Assembly (NCBI GenBank): GCA_037044975.1
Contig: JBAOIL010000038.1
Coordinates: 1-64,000 of the forward strand
Direction: 5' to 3'
DNA from: JADLHS01 sp020848635
GTDB lineage: Bacteria; Verrucomicrobiota; Verrucomicrobiia; Limisphaerales; JADLHS01
DNA: 64,000 nt
Positions 8,277 through 17,722 of this stretch are shown piece by piece (the stretch's first letter is position 1; every line of letters begins with the position of its first letter). Under the pieces are notes generated by a model. That model saw nothing but the letters and a program-made list of their open reading frames with translations, was not told the origin of the DNA and searched no databases. The position numbers and the translations under genes were made by a program.

Positions 8277-8897
8277 ATGAAAACTGTAAAACTCATTCAC
8301 CCCCTGGCGCTGGCCGCGGTGCTCGCACTGAACTACCACGCCCGCGCCGCCGGGGACGCGGATAATCTGCCACCCATTTTCAACGGCCAGGATTTCACCG
8401 GCTGGAAGGTGCCGGCACCCAATCCATTCTGGAAGGTGGTCGGCGGCATCATCGTGGGCGAGAATGACGAGGCGAAAAAGGGCAGCATGCTCTGGACGGA
8501 AAGGTCGTATGGGGACTTCGTCATCGAATGCGAGGCGCGCTGGAGCGGGGAGATTGACAGCGGGATCATGGTGCGGAAGCCGGAACTCCAGATGCAAATG
8601 GGGGTCTCGCGTAGTTTGAAACGGGACCTGACCGGCTCGTTCTACACCGGCGGGACGGAAAAATATCCCGAGACGGGCCAGGCAAAAAACCTGGAGAAAC
8701 ATTTCAAACCCGGAGACTGGAACCTCTACCGGCTGGAAGCCCGGGGCGACACGTTCACCGTCTGGCTCAACGGCGTGCAGGTGTCCAAATACACCAACGC
8801 CAAATACGCCGGGCCCGCACCCATTGGCTTGCAGATTCATCCGGGTCTGGCCATGAAGGTCGAGTTTCGCAATCTCCGCGCCAAAGCGCTGGAGTAA
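8277..8897 (+). CDS. DUF1080 (3-keto-disaccharide hydrolase-type) secreted protein
   Basis: A 206-residue secreted protein with signal peptide MKTVKLIHPLALAAVLALNYHARA. The mature part is one DUF1080 concanavalin-like jelly roll: FNGQDFTGWK at the start, a FWKVVGGIIVG stretch, YGDFVIECEARW, the SGIMVRKPE strand, DWNLYRLEARGD, FTVWLNGVQVSKY, and a closing PIGLQIHPG...VEFRNLRAK. The family is strongly expanded in Planctomycetota and Verrucomicrobiota, and some members act on 3-keto-glycosides. The ATG at 8277 is preferred over one six codons earlier because it begins the signal peptide cleanly. It probably works in the periplasm on plant or algal sugars. No partner sits next to it. Confidence 0.88.
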   Translation: MKTVKLIHPLALAAVLALNYHARAAGDADNLPPIFNGQDFTGWKVPAPNPFWKVVGGIIVGENDEAKKGSMLWTERSYGDFVIECEARWSGEIDSGIMVRKPELQMQMGVSRSLKRDLTGSFYTGGTEKYPETGQAKNLEKHFKPGDWNLYRLEARGDTFTVWLNGVQVSKYTNAKYAGPAPIGLQIHPGLAMKVEFRNLRAKALE

Positions 8898-9189
8898 TGC
8901 CGGGTCCGCGCTGCGAGCTAGTTCCGAATCAGCACCGTGGACGAAGCAAACCTTGGGTTGAGCAACCACTTCACCAACCAATGCCTCGCGGAGTTGGGCC
9001 TCCGACCCTCAACGCCACGAACCAAACCAGCACCGATGAAGAAACCAAGCCGAATACCTCGGCTTGGCCACCAAAGCCCCGGTCAAACTCGAGCATTATC
9101 GCTGCTGAGGGGGGGGTCAAATCTCAAAACCCAAAAAGCGAACGGGAAACCGTTCGCCTTGCTTTAAACGTGATGGGTTCGACCAGCCA

Positions 9190-11259
9190 TTAATCCGTGC
9201 GCACCCGGAAGAAGCGCGCCGCTTCGCCAGCATGGAAAAGGTTGGTGTGATCAAACCCACCGAAGCCATCGAACTGGTTGGTTAGAACTGGGGTCCAGAG
9301 GGCGCTGGGAGTCGTGACGTCGGTTGTGGTCAGGAGGACAAACGCGGTGCCCGCGTTTCCGCCGTGACCCGTGAGTTCCAGGTTGCTGCCCGTGACCAAG
9401 GGCGGACAAAGCTGCAAGGCATCTTCGTAGATTCCATAGGCGGTGAGGCGGTAGGTGCCGCTGTCGTTCACGCCCGCGCCGTCAATGAGCAACGAGTAAT
9501 TGCCACTGTTCGTGCCCGGGTAGTTGATCGTGACGGTGGTGGCGCTTTGCGCCGTCGAGAGCAGCACGCCGTTCCGCCCGTAAACGCGGACGCGAGGCGT
9601 GAAAGTACCGGTCAATTTCTGGCAGGTTATGGTAAAGGCATAACCCTTGCAGGCGGCGAAGTTCCACAGGTCCAAATCTCCCAGCGCGATTGTGGCGTCA
9701 TAGCTGATGCCATTGGTAAGGCGGCCGCCTTCGTCTCCAGGCGAAACGAAATACGCACCGGGAAATCGTCCGAGGCTGAGGGTGTAGGGGCCGATCCCGT
9801 CGAGGTAATAACTTTGTTGCACAACCGTAAACATGCCGCTGTTGGTGGCCTGAACGAATATGGCCGCGTCGCGGTGGGCGCTGGCTGAACTGAAGGCCTC
9901 TTGAATCAGTACCCCAGTCGGTCCGTAGAGTTGAATCCACGGGCGATAGTCCGGCGCGCCAATTCGGAGGGCGATGTTGTCGCCGGCCGTGGCGGTGAAA
10001 GTCCAGACATCAAGGTCGCCCAACGCATTTGTGGCCAAAGTCGCCAAGCCATTCGTCAACGTCCCGCCTTCGTCGCCGGGAGATACGACATACGAGCCGG
10101 GCATTTTCGCAAGGTGCAGGGTGTAAGGACTGCTCAAGCTGTCGTAGTAACTCTGGGCAACCACGAGGAATGTTCCCGTATTCGTCGCTCGGCCGGAAAT
10201 CAACGTGTCGTTGTCTGCACTGGTAGCGGCAAGCCCTTCCCGAAAGAGAACGCCAGTTGGTCCGTAAAGTCGGAGCCAGGGTCGGAAGGCTGGCGAGCCG
10301 ATGCGAATCGAAATGTTGTCGCCCACGCTGGCGTCGAACCGCCAGAGATCAAGGTCGCCCTTGGTAATCTGGCCGGTATTCGCCGCGCCGTTGATGAGAT
10401 CGCCTCCCTCATCACCGGGGGACACCACGAACGCTCCGGTAGATTTGGCCAGGTGAATCGTGTAGGGGCCGGACCCGTTGGCATAATAGGACTCCAGCAC
10501 TGCCGTATAGGTCCCGTTGCTGGGCGCCGTCGCGTCAACCAATCCGTCGGTATCGCCGGATCCGTTTCCGGCGCCCACGGCTAGTTGCGCCCCATTGGGT
10601 GCGTAGAGCAATAGATAGGGCCGGAATCCGGTCGTCCCGACGCGGACCATGATTCGTTCTCCAGCGGTGGCGGTGAAACTCCACATGTCAATGTCGCCCA
10701 GTGAATTCGTACCGGGATACGCACCGCCATTGACCATTGATCCGCCTTCATCAGCGGGGGCGACTTCAAAAGCTCCCGGGACCCGAGCCAAGGAGAGGGA
10801 GATTGCCCCGGTGCCATTGCCGTAATAACTGCTCACTTGAACGGTGAACAGGCCGTTGGTGGTCAAGACAAGCGGAGTGGTCGCGGCGTCAATCGAACTG
10901 CTACCTGATCCGGAAGCGGTGGCGAGCGCCACGCCGTTGGGAGCGCGTAACACAACCAGCGGACGAAACGGTGCTCCCGCACGCAGAATGACCGTGTCAC
11001 CGTTGGTCGCGTAAAACGTGTAAGCATTGGTGGCACTCAGCACGAGCGTGCCAGCCTGATCAAAGCCATTCGTAAGGGTCTGCCCAGAAGCGCAGTTGGC
11101 AGCCAGCACACCGAGAAGACCGACGAGGGATGCCAAGCCGGTCGCCGCGCGGCCAAACTTGTGACTGACGGGCCATGAATCCACTTGCGTCGCTGGCGGA
11201 CTGACTCGGATGGGGGCGTCCCAAGGGTTTGATTCCGGCTGGATGCTCGCGGTTCTCAT
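9190..11259 (-). CDS. Large secreted protein with tandem PPC-like repeats
   Basis: 689 residues, with an N-terminal extension before a hydrophobic export signal (LASLVGLLGVLAANCASG, near 40-60). The body is made of about five repeats of roughly 107 residues. Each is a beta-sandwich resembling bacterial pre-peptidase C-terminal domains: a DEGG motif (PGDEGGDLING, PGDEGGTLTNG, PGDEGGRLTNG), then GDLDLWRF or GDLDVWTFTA, then FRPWLRLYGPTGVL, then a SYY...PYTLHLAK strand. The C-terminus ends in FFRVRTD, a terminal strand I associate with Verrucomicrobial secreted proteins. No enzymatic domain is seen, so it may be a surface or matrix protein. The repeats look recently duplicated in protein sequence. 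Confidence 0.8.
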   Translation of the reverse strand: MRTASIQPESNPWDAPIRVSPPATQVDSWPVSHKFGRAATGLASLVGLLGVLAANCASGQTLTNGFDQAGTLVLSATNAYTFYATNGDTVILRAGAPFRPLVVLRAPNGVALATASGSGSSSIDAATTPLVLTTNGLFTVQVSSYYGNGTGAISLSLARVPGAFEVAPADEGGSMVNGGAYPGTNSLGDIDMWSFTATAGERIMVRVGTTGFRPYLLLYAPNGAQLAVGAGNGSGDTDGLVDATAPSNGTYTAVLESYYANGSGPYTIHLAKSTGAFVVSPGDEGGDLINGAANTGQITKGDLDLWRFDASVGDNISIRIGSPAFRPWLRLYGPTGVLFREGLAATSADNDTLISGRATNTGTFLVVAQSYYDSLSSPYTLHLAKMPGSYVVSPGDEGGTLTNGLATLATNALGDLDVWTFTATAGDNIALRIGAPDYRPWIQLYGPTGVLIQEAFSSASAHRDAAIFVQATNSGMFTVVQQSYYLDGIGPYTLSLGRFPGAYFVSPGDEGGRLTNGISYDATIALGDLDLWNFAACKGYAFTITCQKLTGTFTPRVRVYGRNGVLLSTAQSATTVTINYPGTNSGNYSLLIDGAGVNDSGTYRLTAYGIYEDALQLCPPLVTGSNLELTGHGGNAGTAFVLLTTTDVTTPSALWTPVLTNQFDGFGGFDHTNLFHAGEAARFFRVRTD

Positions 11260-11513
11260 ATCATTTTGAGCCTTGATGACTTTCCGACCATTAGGTGTAA
11301 AATTGATCTGAATTAGCTAACATGGCTATAAAACTCCGGCGAGTAAATCCTGTCAACCAGATTATTCGCTGCGCAGGTGAATGATTTGAGGGTTCAGCTT
11401 CGATCGGGTGTCGGGTTATTGAAAGCGGGCTGGTTGACGATGGGGCTTTCGGTCCCGTCAATCCGCCAAATCCGTTGTCGCCTTGCAGCAAGGTTATTGC
11501 TAACCTCCACCCC

Positions 11514-12800
11514 ATGAAATTTGAGACTCTCTGTCTTCACGGCGGCACGCAACCGGACCCGGTAACGCTTTCGCGGGCGGTGCCGGTGTATCGGACGAGC
11601 TCGTTCGTGTTCCGCAACACCGAGCACGCGGCCAACCTGTTTGCGCTGCGGGAGCTGGGCAACATCTATACCCGCCTGCAGAATCCCACAACCGATGTGC
11701 TGGAAAAACGCGTTGCGTTGCTCGAAGGGGCCCCCGAAATGGGCGGCCTCGGCGTCGCGTCCGGCACCAGCGGCATCTTTTATTCTGTAGTCAATCTCGC
11801 CCAGGCCGGGGACAACATCGTCTCCGCCCGCAACCTCTATGGCGGCACGTACACGCAGTTCAACGACCTCCTGCCCAAGTTTGGCATCACCGTGAAGTTT
11901 GTGGATTCCAATGATCCCCAGAACTTCGCCCGGGCGATTGACGCGAAAACCCGCGCCCTGTTCTGCGAAACCGTGTCGAATCCCGCGCTGGAAATCACCG
12001 ATCTGGACGCCGTGGCCAAGATTGCCCGGGCCGCCGGCCTGCCGTTGATCGTGGACTCGACCTTTTCCACGCCCTACCTGACCCAACCGCTGGCCCATGG
12101 CGCGGACATCGTCGTCCATTCCCTCACCAAATGGTTTGGCGGACATGGCACCGGCATCGGGGGGGTCGTGGTGGACAGCGGCCGCTTCAACTGGGCGGCG
12201 GGCAAACACCCGCTCTTCACCGCGCCGGATAACAGCTACCACGGCTTGCGCTGGGGTCTTGATCTGCCCGCGCCGCTCAAGCCGCTGGCCTACATCCTCC
12301 GCATGCGGACAGTGCCGCTGCGCAATCTCGGCGCCTGCATCGCGCCGGACAATTCCTGGTTCTTTCTGCAGGGAATCGAGACGCTGCCGTTACGCGTCGA
12401 GCGGCATTGCGAGAACGCGCTGGCCGTGGCCAAGCACCTCCAGAAGCATCCCAAGGTCAAATGGGTCCGTTTCCCGGGACTGAAGGCCGACCCCATGTTC
12501 AAGCTCAACCAGAAATATCTGCGTGGCAAAGGCGGGGCGATGGTCACTTTCGGCATCAAAGGCGGGGGCCAGGCGGGCAGCAAATTCATTGATGCGCTCA
12601 AGCTGTTCTCGCACCTGGCCAACGTCGGCGACGCCAAGAGCCTGGCGATTCATCCAGCCACCACGACGCACTCCCAGCTCAACGAGGAGCAGCAACGCGC
12701 GGGCGGCATCACGCCCGAGCTGGTTCGCCTCAGTGTCGGCTTGGAGAACATTGACGACATCCTGGCCGATCTGGATCAGGCCCTCAAGACGGCCGGCTGA
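11514..12800 (+). CDS. metY: O-acetylhomoserine sulfhydrylase (Cys/Met metabolism PLP enzyme)
   Basis: Converts O-acetylhomoserine and sulfide to homocysteine using pyridoxal phosphate. The protein is 428 residues, a normal length. Family features: an N-terminal FETLCLHGG, YTRLQNPTTDVLEKRVALLEG, SGTSGIFYSVVNLAQAGDNIV, the aspartate stretch LIVDSTFSTPYLTQP, and the PLP-lysine motif VVHSLTKWFGGHG near residues 201-212. C-terminal RLSVGLENIDDILADLDQAL closes the fold. The ATG at 11514 is used because the family starts at MKFETLCLHGG. The next gene is metX, 19 bases away, which makes its substrate, so the pair forms a methionine operon. Confidence 0.95.
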   Translation: MKFETLCLHGGTQPDPVTLSRAVPVYRTSSFVFRNTEHAANLFALRELGNIYTRLQNPTTDVLEKRVALLEGAPEMGGLGVASGTSGIFYSVVNLAQAGDNIVSARNLYGGTYTQFNDLLPKFGITVKFVDSNDPQNFARAIDAKTRALFCETVSNPALEITDLDAVAKIARAAGLPLIVDSTFSTPYLTQPLAHGADIVVHSLTKWFGGHGTGIGGVVVDSGRFNWAAGKHPLFTAPDNSYHGLRWGLDLPAPLKPLAYILRMRTVPLRNLGACIAPDNSWFFLQGIETLPLRVERHCENALAVAKHLQKHPKVKWVRFPGLKADPMFKLNQKYLRGKGGAMVTFGIKGGGQAGSKFIDALKLFSHLANVGDAKSLAIHPATTTHSQLNEEQQRAGGITPELVRLSVGLENIDDILADLDQALKTAG

Positions 12801-12819
12801 ACCGTAACTCGTGCCCAGA

Positions 12820-13974
12820 ATGAGCGGCTCCATCGGAAAAGTCGCCACGCGTTTCTTCGAGTTTCACAACCCGCGGAAACCGCTGCCGTTGCGCGTGGGC
12901 GGAAAGCTTTCCCGTTTCACCCTGGCCTACGAAATGTACGGCCGCATGAACGCGGACAAGTCGAACGTCATCCTGCTTTTTCACGCGATGACCGGCAGTC
13001 AGCACGCTGCCGGTCTCAACCGCGAAGTGCCGGGGGTCAACGGGCGTTGGACGGAGGAATTGCATGAAGGCTGGTGGGACGCCTTCATCGGCCCGGGCCG
13101 GGCGCTGGACACCCGCAAGTTTTGCGTCATCTGCGCGAATTACCTCGGCGGCTGCTACGGTTCGACCGGTCCGGCCTCCATCAATCCGCAGACGGGCAAA
13201 CCCTGGGGGCCAACATTCCCGGTGTTGCGGATCATTGACATTGTGGAATCCCAGCTGAGGCTGCTCGATGCCCTCGGCGTGAAAAAACTCCACGCGGTCG
13301 TGGGCGGGTCCATTGGCGGTTACCTCTCGCTGCTGCTGGCTACGCGTTACCCCAAACGCGTGAAAATTGTGGTCCCCATCGGCACCAGCGCCACCACCAC
13401 CATCATTCATCGCATCCTGAACTTCGAGCAAATCACGGCCATCGAGAGCGATCTCAATTTCCGGGGCGGCGACTATTACGACGGTCCGCGCCCGGATGTC
13501 GGCCTGGCCCTGGCGCGGCGCATCGCCCACAAGACGTTTGTCTCGCCGGATACCTTGCGCGAGCGCGCGCGCGGCGTGTTGGTGAGCCACAAACCGCCCC
13601 ACGGCTGGTATGAAATGAACCACCCGGTCGAATCCTACATGCTCCATCAGGGGGAGAAGTTTGTGCAACGCTTCGATGCCAACACCTACCTGCGCATTGT
13701 GGACGCCTGGCAATGGTTTGATCTGGTGGCCGAGGCCGGCGCCCGGGATTTTCACGAGCTTTTCGCGCGGTGCCAGCACCAGGAGTTTCTGGTGTTCAGC
13801 ATGGACTCGGACGTGTCCTTCCATCCGCAGGAACAATCCAAACTCGTTCACCTGCTCAAGGACGCTCAGGTGCCGGTGATGTGGATCACCGTCCACTCGG
13901 AAAAGGGCCACGATTCATTTCTCCTGGAGCCGCGCCTTTTCACGCCGCACCTCGCCCAGGCGCTGAATCGCTAG
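12820..13974 (+). CDS. metX: Homoserine O-acetyltransferase (MetX, alpha/beta hydrolase)
   Basis: Acetylates homoserine with acetyl-CoA, feeding MetY upstream. It has the alpha/beta-hydrolase fold with LAYEMYGRMNADKSNVIL, the oxyanion region FHAMTGSQHAAG, the NYLGGCYGSTGP signature of MetX, and the nucleophile elbow GGSIGGYLSL (Ser near residue 165). The catalytic Asp lies in SMDSDVSF and the His in SEKGHDSFLLE near the C-terminus. The length of 384 residues is typical. A GTG nine bases upstream is an alternative start; neither has a clear Shine-Dalgarno, so translation may depend on coupling with metY. Confidence 0.95.
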   Translation: MSGSIGKVATRFFEFHNPRKPLPLRVGGKLSRFTLAYEMYGRMNADKSNVILLFHAMTGSQHAAGLNREVPGVNGRWTEELHEGWWDAFIGPGRALDTRKFCVICANYLGGCYGSTGPASINPQTGKPWGPTFPVLRIIDIVESQLRLLDALGVKKLHAVVGGSIGGYLSLLLATRYPKRVKIVVPIGTSATTTIIHRILNFEQITAIESDLNFRGGDYYDGPRPDVGLALARRIAHKTFVSPDTLRERARGVLVSHKPPHGWYEMNHPVESYMLHQGEKFVQRFDANTYLRIVDAWQWFDLVAEAGARDFHELFARCQHQEFLVFSMDSDVSFHPQEQSKLVHLLKDAQVPVMWITVHSEKGHDSFLLEPRLFTPHLAQALNR

Positions 13975-14029
13975 CCACGGGCCGCTGGTGGCACATTCTG
14001 GAGCGGCTTACCCAGCCCCACCGCGGGCG

Positions 14030-15829
14030 TTATTGAAAACGGGTCCTGGCTCGCTCCAACTCCGGTTCGACGTCCTTCCCTTCGTAGAACCATAGCCGAC
14101 CACGCACGCGGACAGTCTCGCCCGGCGCACAATCGGCCAGGACCGGGTCGGCGTGCAAACACGGCACGAGTGGACTCCCCCACGCCCGACCGCAGCGTTC
14201 CCACGCGGTCAAAATCCAGCGATCGCCACCCGCCGAGCGAACCGCAACCGCAGGGCAGGCGAATATCTTGTTGGTCGTCGTTTGCGTGTTGAATTCGGGC
14301 GCGCCTTTCAGGTGGTCGCAGATTTGGGTGCGCAAACCCGGCAGCGTTTGCTCCGAGCCGTTGCGCAACCACAACTCCATATCCACGCCGCCGCCATTGG
14401 GTCGGACCCCGGCGCCGAATGCGACCTTGTTCGGCAACACGCGCTCAAAGTGCAGACTCCCATTCGTTTCGCGCGTCCAGTCAATGTTATCAATGATGAC
14501 ATTCTGCTCGTCCCAGATTGTCGGGATGTGGGTATGCGCGAGATACAATAACCGCTTGTCGCTGAAGATGGCTTCCGGCAGATCCACAACCACGTAACTT
14601 GTCGTGTCCCACGGCAAAAACACGCTCGCTTTCATGCCGCGCTGAAAATCAACGTTCCCATTCGTAAAGCCGCGCCGCACTTCGCGGCCGCCCGGATAAG
14701 GGAGCACACGCACTTGACCCTCTGCTGGTTTGGCCGGAGTTGGGTCACGGCTGATGTTCAGTTCGGCGGCTTGCCTTTGCACTTCCGCGGGGCTCCAGCC
14801 GCATACGCGTGCCGCCTCGTCCCACGAGTAACGGTGGTAGATGAGCATGTTCTCCAGCCAGAAGCGCGCGTCCCGGCGGGTCGCGGTCATCTCAACGGGC
14901 AGGGTGAGGCGTTCGGGTGGTCGCTCGGGCTGCCGTGATTTCAAGAGCGGATCCGCCGGCAGATGGTCGCGATCCACATACATCGCCAGGTCGCGCATGG
15001 GAATGCAGCGAAAGTTGTTCTCCTTGAGATAGGCCATGTACTCGCGAAACCGTTCCGGCGGGGTATGCACCCAAGGATGGGCCACATCCGGGACACCATG
15101 AAATTGCAGCACGACCACCTGACCATTCGTCGCGCGGGCCACGATTTGTCTAAAATGTTCCAGGGTCCAGCTGGGGTAGGCGTCGCCGGTGGTCGGAATG
15201 AGCAACGGATGGTGTCGCTTCGGATCGTAAGTCGCGCCGATTTCCAGCGTGCCGTAATGCGCTTCCGGCTGTTCGCCGCGGCGGGCGAATTGGTAATCGA
15301 GCTCAACGAGCCGCTGCACGGCTTCCGGGCCGAAACCATTGCCGCAATAAGCGAAACTGACCGGGCGCGGCACCTTGGCTTTCGTTTGGCCAAGCTCCCG
15401 ATCAACCAAAGCCAGTTCCCCCGCGAGTCGTGCCGCGTTCTTGGGTTGGGAAAAATCGTCGTGCGTCCAACTGTGATTGCCGATCTCGAACCCCAGCGCG
15501 TGAATTTCACCGATCTCCTCCCACGTCATGAAGTTCGTCCGGTCGTCCATCCACTTATGGGTGACGAAAAAAGTGGCGCCAAAACCCAGTTCCTTCAGCA
15601 GAGGCGCGACAAAAGTGCGATGTGATTTGACCGCGTCATCGAAGGTTAGGACGACCAACTTGTCCGGAACCGGTTGGATGGGGGCGGCCAGGACGGATAG
15701 CCAGCCCAGCAACAGAGGGGTAGCAAGCACCCGGCGGCTGATGGCGTTGACGGTGCATTTCCAGGATTTGGGAGAAATCGCGCTGACCGGTGGCAGCGAA
15801 GAACGCACGCTTGTGAGTGAGGGCTTCAT
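14030..15829 (-). CDS. Secreted polysaccharide deacetylase family protein with extra C-terminal domain
   Basis: 599 residues. After an N-terminal stretch and export signal (VLATPLLLGWLSVLAAP) a complete NodB domain begins: VVLTFDDAVKSH with the catalytic Asp and metal Asp, then GFEIGNHSWTHDDF with the His-x3-His metal ligands, FAYCGNGFG, and VVLQFHGVPD near the end. The C-terminal half (from about residue 300) is not a known domain to me; it contains an RVCGWSPAEVQRQAAEL helix and a beta-rich section. It likely removes acetyl groups from an extracellular glycan or cell-wall sugar. It is followed by a phosphodiesterase-like lipoprotein gene just upstream on the same strand, 43 bases away, so they may be cotranscribed. 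Confidence 0.85.
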   Translation of the reverse strand: MKPSLTSVRSSLPPVSAISPKSWKCTVNAISRRVLATPLLLGWLSVLAAPIQPVPDKLVVLTFDDAVKSHRTFVAPLLKELGFGATFFVTHKWMDDRTNFMTWEEIGEIHALGFEIGNHSWTHDDFSQPKNAARLAGELALVDRELGQTKAKVPRPVSFAYCGNGFGPEAVQRLVELDYQFARRGEQPEAHYGTLEIGATYDPKRHHPLLIPTTGDAYPSWTLEHFRQIVARATNGQVVVLQFHGVPDVAHPWVHTPPERFREYMAYLKENNFRCIPMRDLAMYVDRDHLPADPLLKSRQPERPPERLTLPVEMTATRRDARFWLENMLIYHRYSWDEAARVCGWSPAEVQRQAAELNISRDPTPAKPAEGQVRVLPYPGGREVRRGFTNGNVDFQRGMKASVFLPWDTTSYVVVDLPEAIFSDKRLLYLAHTHIPTIWDEQNVIIDNIDWTRETNGSLHFERVLPNKVAFGAGVRPNGGGVDMELWLRNGSEQTLPGLRTQICDHLKGAPEFNTQTTTNKIFACPAVAVRSAGGDRWILTAWERCGRAWGSPLVPCLHADPVLADCAPGETVRVRGRLWFYEGKDVEPELERARTRFQ

Positions 15830-15872
15830 GGGTGATGTAATGATGCTTTCTCGGTCGTGTTGCCATTGCGGC

Positions 15873-17459
15873 TCAGTTGCCCTCGGCGACCGGCGGGTGC
15901 GGCGGCGATTCCCGCTTCACCCGCGTGAAATTCAGATACTCTGTGCCGCTTACGATGGAGCAGGAAAGGGTAAGTTGATACTCGCCGTCTTCCTCCTGGG
16001 CTTGCGTGCGATAAACCAGATTCTGGACCCTAACCTCCGCAGGCGCTGGCCCGCCCCGAAGCAGTTCCTTGAGCACGCGACCATCCATCGTGTCGGGGGG
16101 GCGGATGCCGTTCAGAAAGCAGAGCGTCGGCGCGAAATCCACGTTGCCGCTTGGCACGTCGCTGACCACGCCTGATTTAATATCCGGTCCGGCGGCGACC
16201 AACGTGTTGTGAACATCGTACGGGCTGCTCGTGCCGTGCCCGGCCGGTTCCCCGTCTTTCTGGGTTGAAGTGCCCCGGTAACCGTATTGGTTCGTCGCGT
16301 CCGTCCAATTGGGAGCCACCAGAATGTCGGCGGCCCGTGGATGCGTCCAATGCGCGAGATCGAAGGACAGCGTGCCGGGCACGGCCCCTTTGGGCTGACC
16401 AGGCTGGCTCGGGCGGGTGAAAATGGCGCCCGCCCAGTCCGTGGCTTGCAGCCGTTTCACGAGGTGACGAATGACTATTGCGTCGTGATGTTTCACGTAG
16501 ATTGCGCCCTCGACAACGAAGACCTGCCCGGATTCAACCTCCGGCTTGAGCAGGCCGGGGAGGTCCATTTTGCCGGTGTGGGTTGAGAATCCATGATCGG
16601 AGGTGACAAAAATATTCACCTGGTCCTGCAACCCTTTGGCCGCCAGCGTTGCCAGGACCCGGCCAATCTCGGCGTCCACCTGGCGAATGGCTTCCAGCGT
16701 CATCGGGGCGCCGACTCCGTTCTCGTGCTGCGTGTGGTCGGGATCGGACAACCACATCAGCGTCACGTTCGGCTGGAGGAGATCGAGGCCGATGCGCAGA
16801 TAGGCGTCCACCGCCCGGCGATTGCGTCCGGTGTTCGGGCTGGCGTCCGGCGGCACCGGCCCCAGGAATTCGGTGACCCGTGGCTGAAGCGCGGTCGGGA
16901 GAACCAATCCGTTATTGATGATCCCGCCGCCGCAGATCTTATGGTTGAGCAGAAACGCGGACCCGCTGGATCCGGAACTGACCGCCAGCAGTTTTCTTCC
17001 CCCTTGCTCCAACACCTCGCCCAGCGATGGCACCGTGAGCAAATGACCGTCGGTGGCCGCTTCGATGCGCTGCAAATGGGCGGCGTTTCCCGTATTGAAA
17101 CTGGTGTCCGGCGCGATTTTTGGGAAGAAGACGGAATTCCCCATCAGCCCATGGCGCGCGGGATAACTGCCGGTTGCAATCGAGGCGGCGTTGACCCGCG
17201 TGACGGTGGGGAAAACCGAGTGGTGATTGCGGCTGACGACCCCCCGCTCGCCTAGCGCGTGCAGGTTTGGCATCAGCTCCGGCGTCACATAATCCGGGCG
17301 CAAGCCATCCAGCACGATCACCAGCGAAGCATGGTCCAACCGCGGCGCGAACTTCGGTGGGGGCGCGTGCCGGCAACCCGACCCGGGCAGGAGAACCGCG
17401 CCAACGAGCAGGATAATCTGGGTGATTGATGGACCGATTCGGTGTCGGGGTTCACGCAT
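15873..17459 (-). CDS. Lipoprotein phosphodiesterase/nucleotide pyrophosphatase (alkaline phosphatase superfamily)
   Basis: The start at 17459 (MREPRHRIGPS) gives a lipoprotein signal with lipobox LLPGSGC; an earlier in-frame start would only add a hydrophilic leader. The catalytic core follows the type I phosphodiesterase pattern: VIVLDGLRPDY with the first metal Asp, FPTVTRVNAASIATG with the nucleophile Thr, LSDPDHTQHENG, VTSDHGFSTHTGKMD, and a late HGTSSPYDVHNTLVAAG. It hydrolyses phosphodiester or pyrophosphate bonds of unknown substrates in the periplasm. It lies upstream of the deacetylase gene, with which it shares strand and close spacing. Confidence 0.88.
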   Translation of the reverse strand: MREPRHRIGPSITQIILLVGAVLLPGSGCRHAPPPKFAPRLDHASLVIVLDGLRPDYVTPELMPNLHALGERGVVSRNHHSVFPTVTRVNAASIATGSYPARHGLMGNSVFFPKIAPDTSFNTGNAAHLQRIEAATDGHLLTVPSLGEVLEQGGRKLLAVSSGSSGSAFLLNHKICGGGIINNGLVLPTALQPRVTEFLGPVPPDASPNTGRNRRAVDAYLRIGLDLLQPNVTLMWLSDPDHTQHENGVGAPMTLEAIRQVDAEIGRVLATLAAKGLQDQVNIFVTSDHGFSTHTGKMDLPGLLKPEVESGQVFVVEGAIYVKHHDAIVIRHLVKRLQATDWAGAIFTRPSQPGQPKGAVPGTLSFDLAHWTHPRAADILVAPNWTDATNQYGYRGTSTQKDGEPAGHGTSSPYDVHNTLVAAGPDIKSGVVSDVPSGNVDFAPTLCFLNGIRPPDTMDGRVLKELLRGGPAPAEVRVQNLVYRTQAQEEDGEYQLTLSCSIVSGTEYLNFTRVKRESPPHPPVAEGN

Positions 17460-17722
17460 CGGAACGAGTGTGTCCATTCGGGTAATCCGGTCAAGGACGA
17501 GGTTGGCCGCCGACGCATGGCTGGTGGAACTTGGCGACAACCAACCGGCCCGTGTCTGGCTGAGCTACATGGCAAAGGTGTTACGTCGCTGTCTGCCGGG
17601 TTCATTGGCGCAGGGTGCCAGACCTGTCAGTTTTGGCTGCGCTCGGCTTGCCGACAACTTGCTTGCTAGTCAGGTCGCCCTCAGATAAGAAACGGGCATC
17701 GGATTAACCGGAAACGAAAGTC

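Noticed and set aside
8897..9193. 98-codon plus-strand frame after the DUF1080 gene
   Set aside because: No ribosome binding site, Pro/Ser/Thr-rich composition typical of non-coding frames, and no motif.
11394..11513. Possible SAM-type riboswitch before metY
   Set aside because: I looked for SAM-I, SAM-II and SAH core patterns and found no matching conserved loops; only short unspecific pairings.
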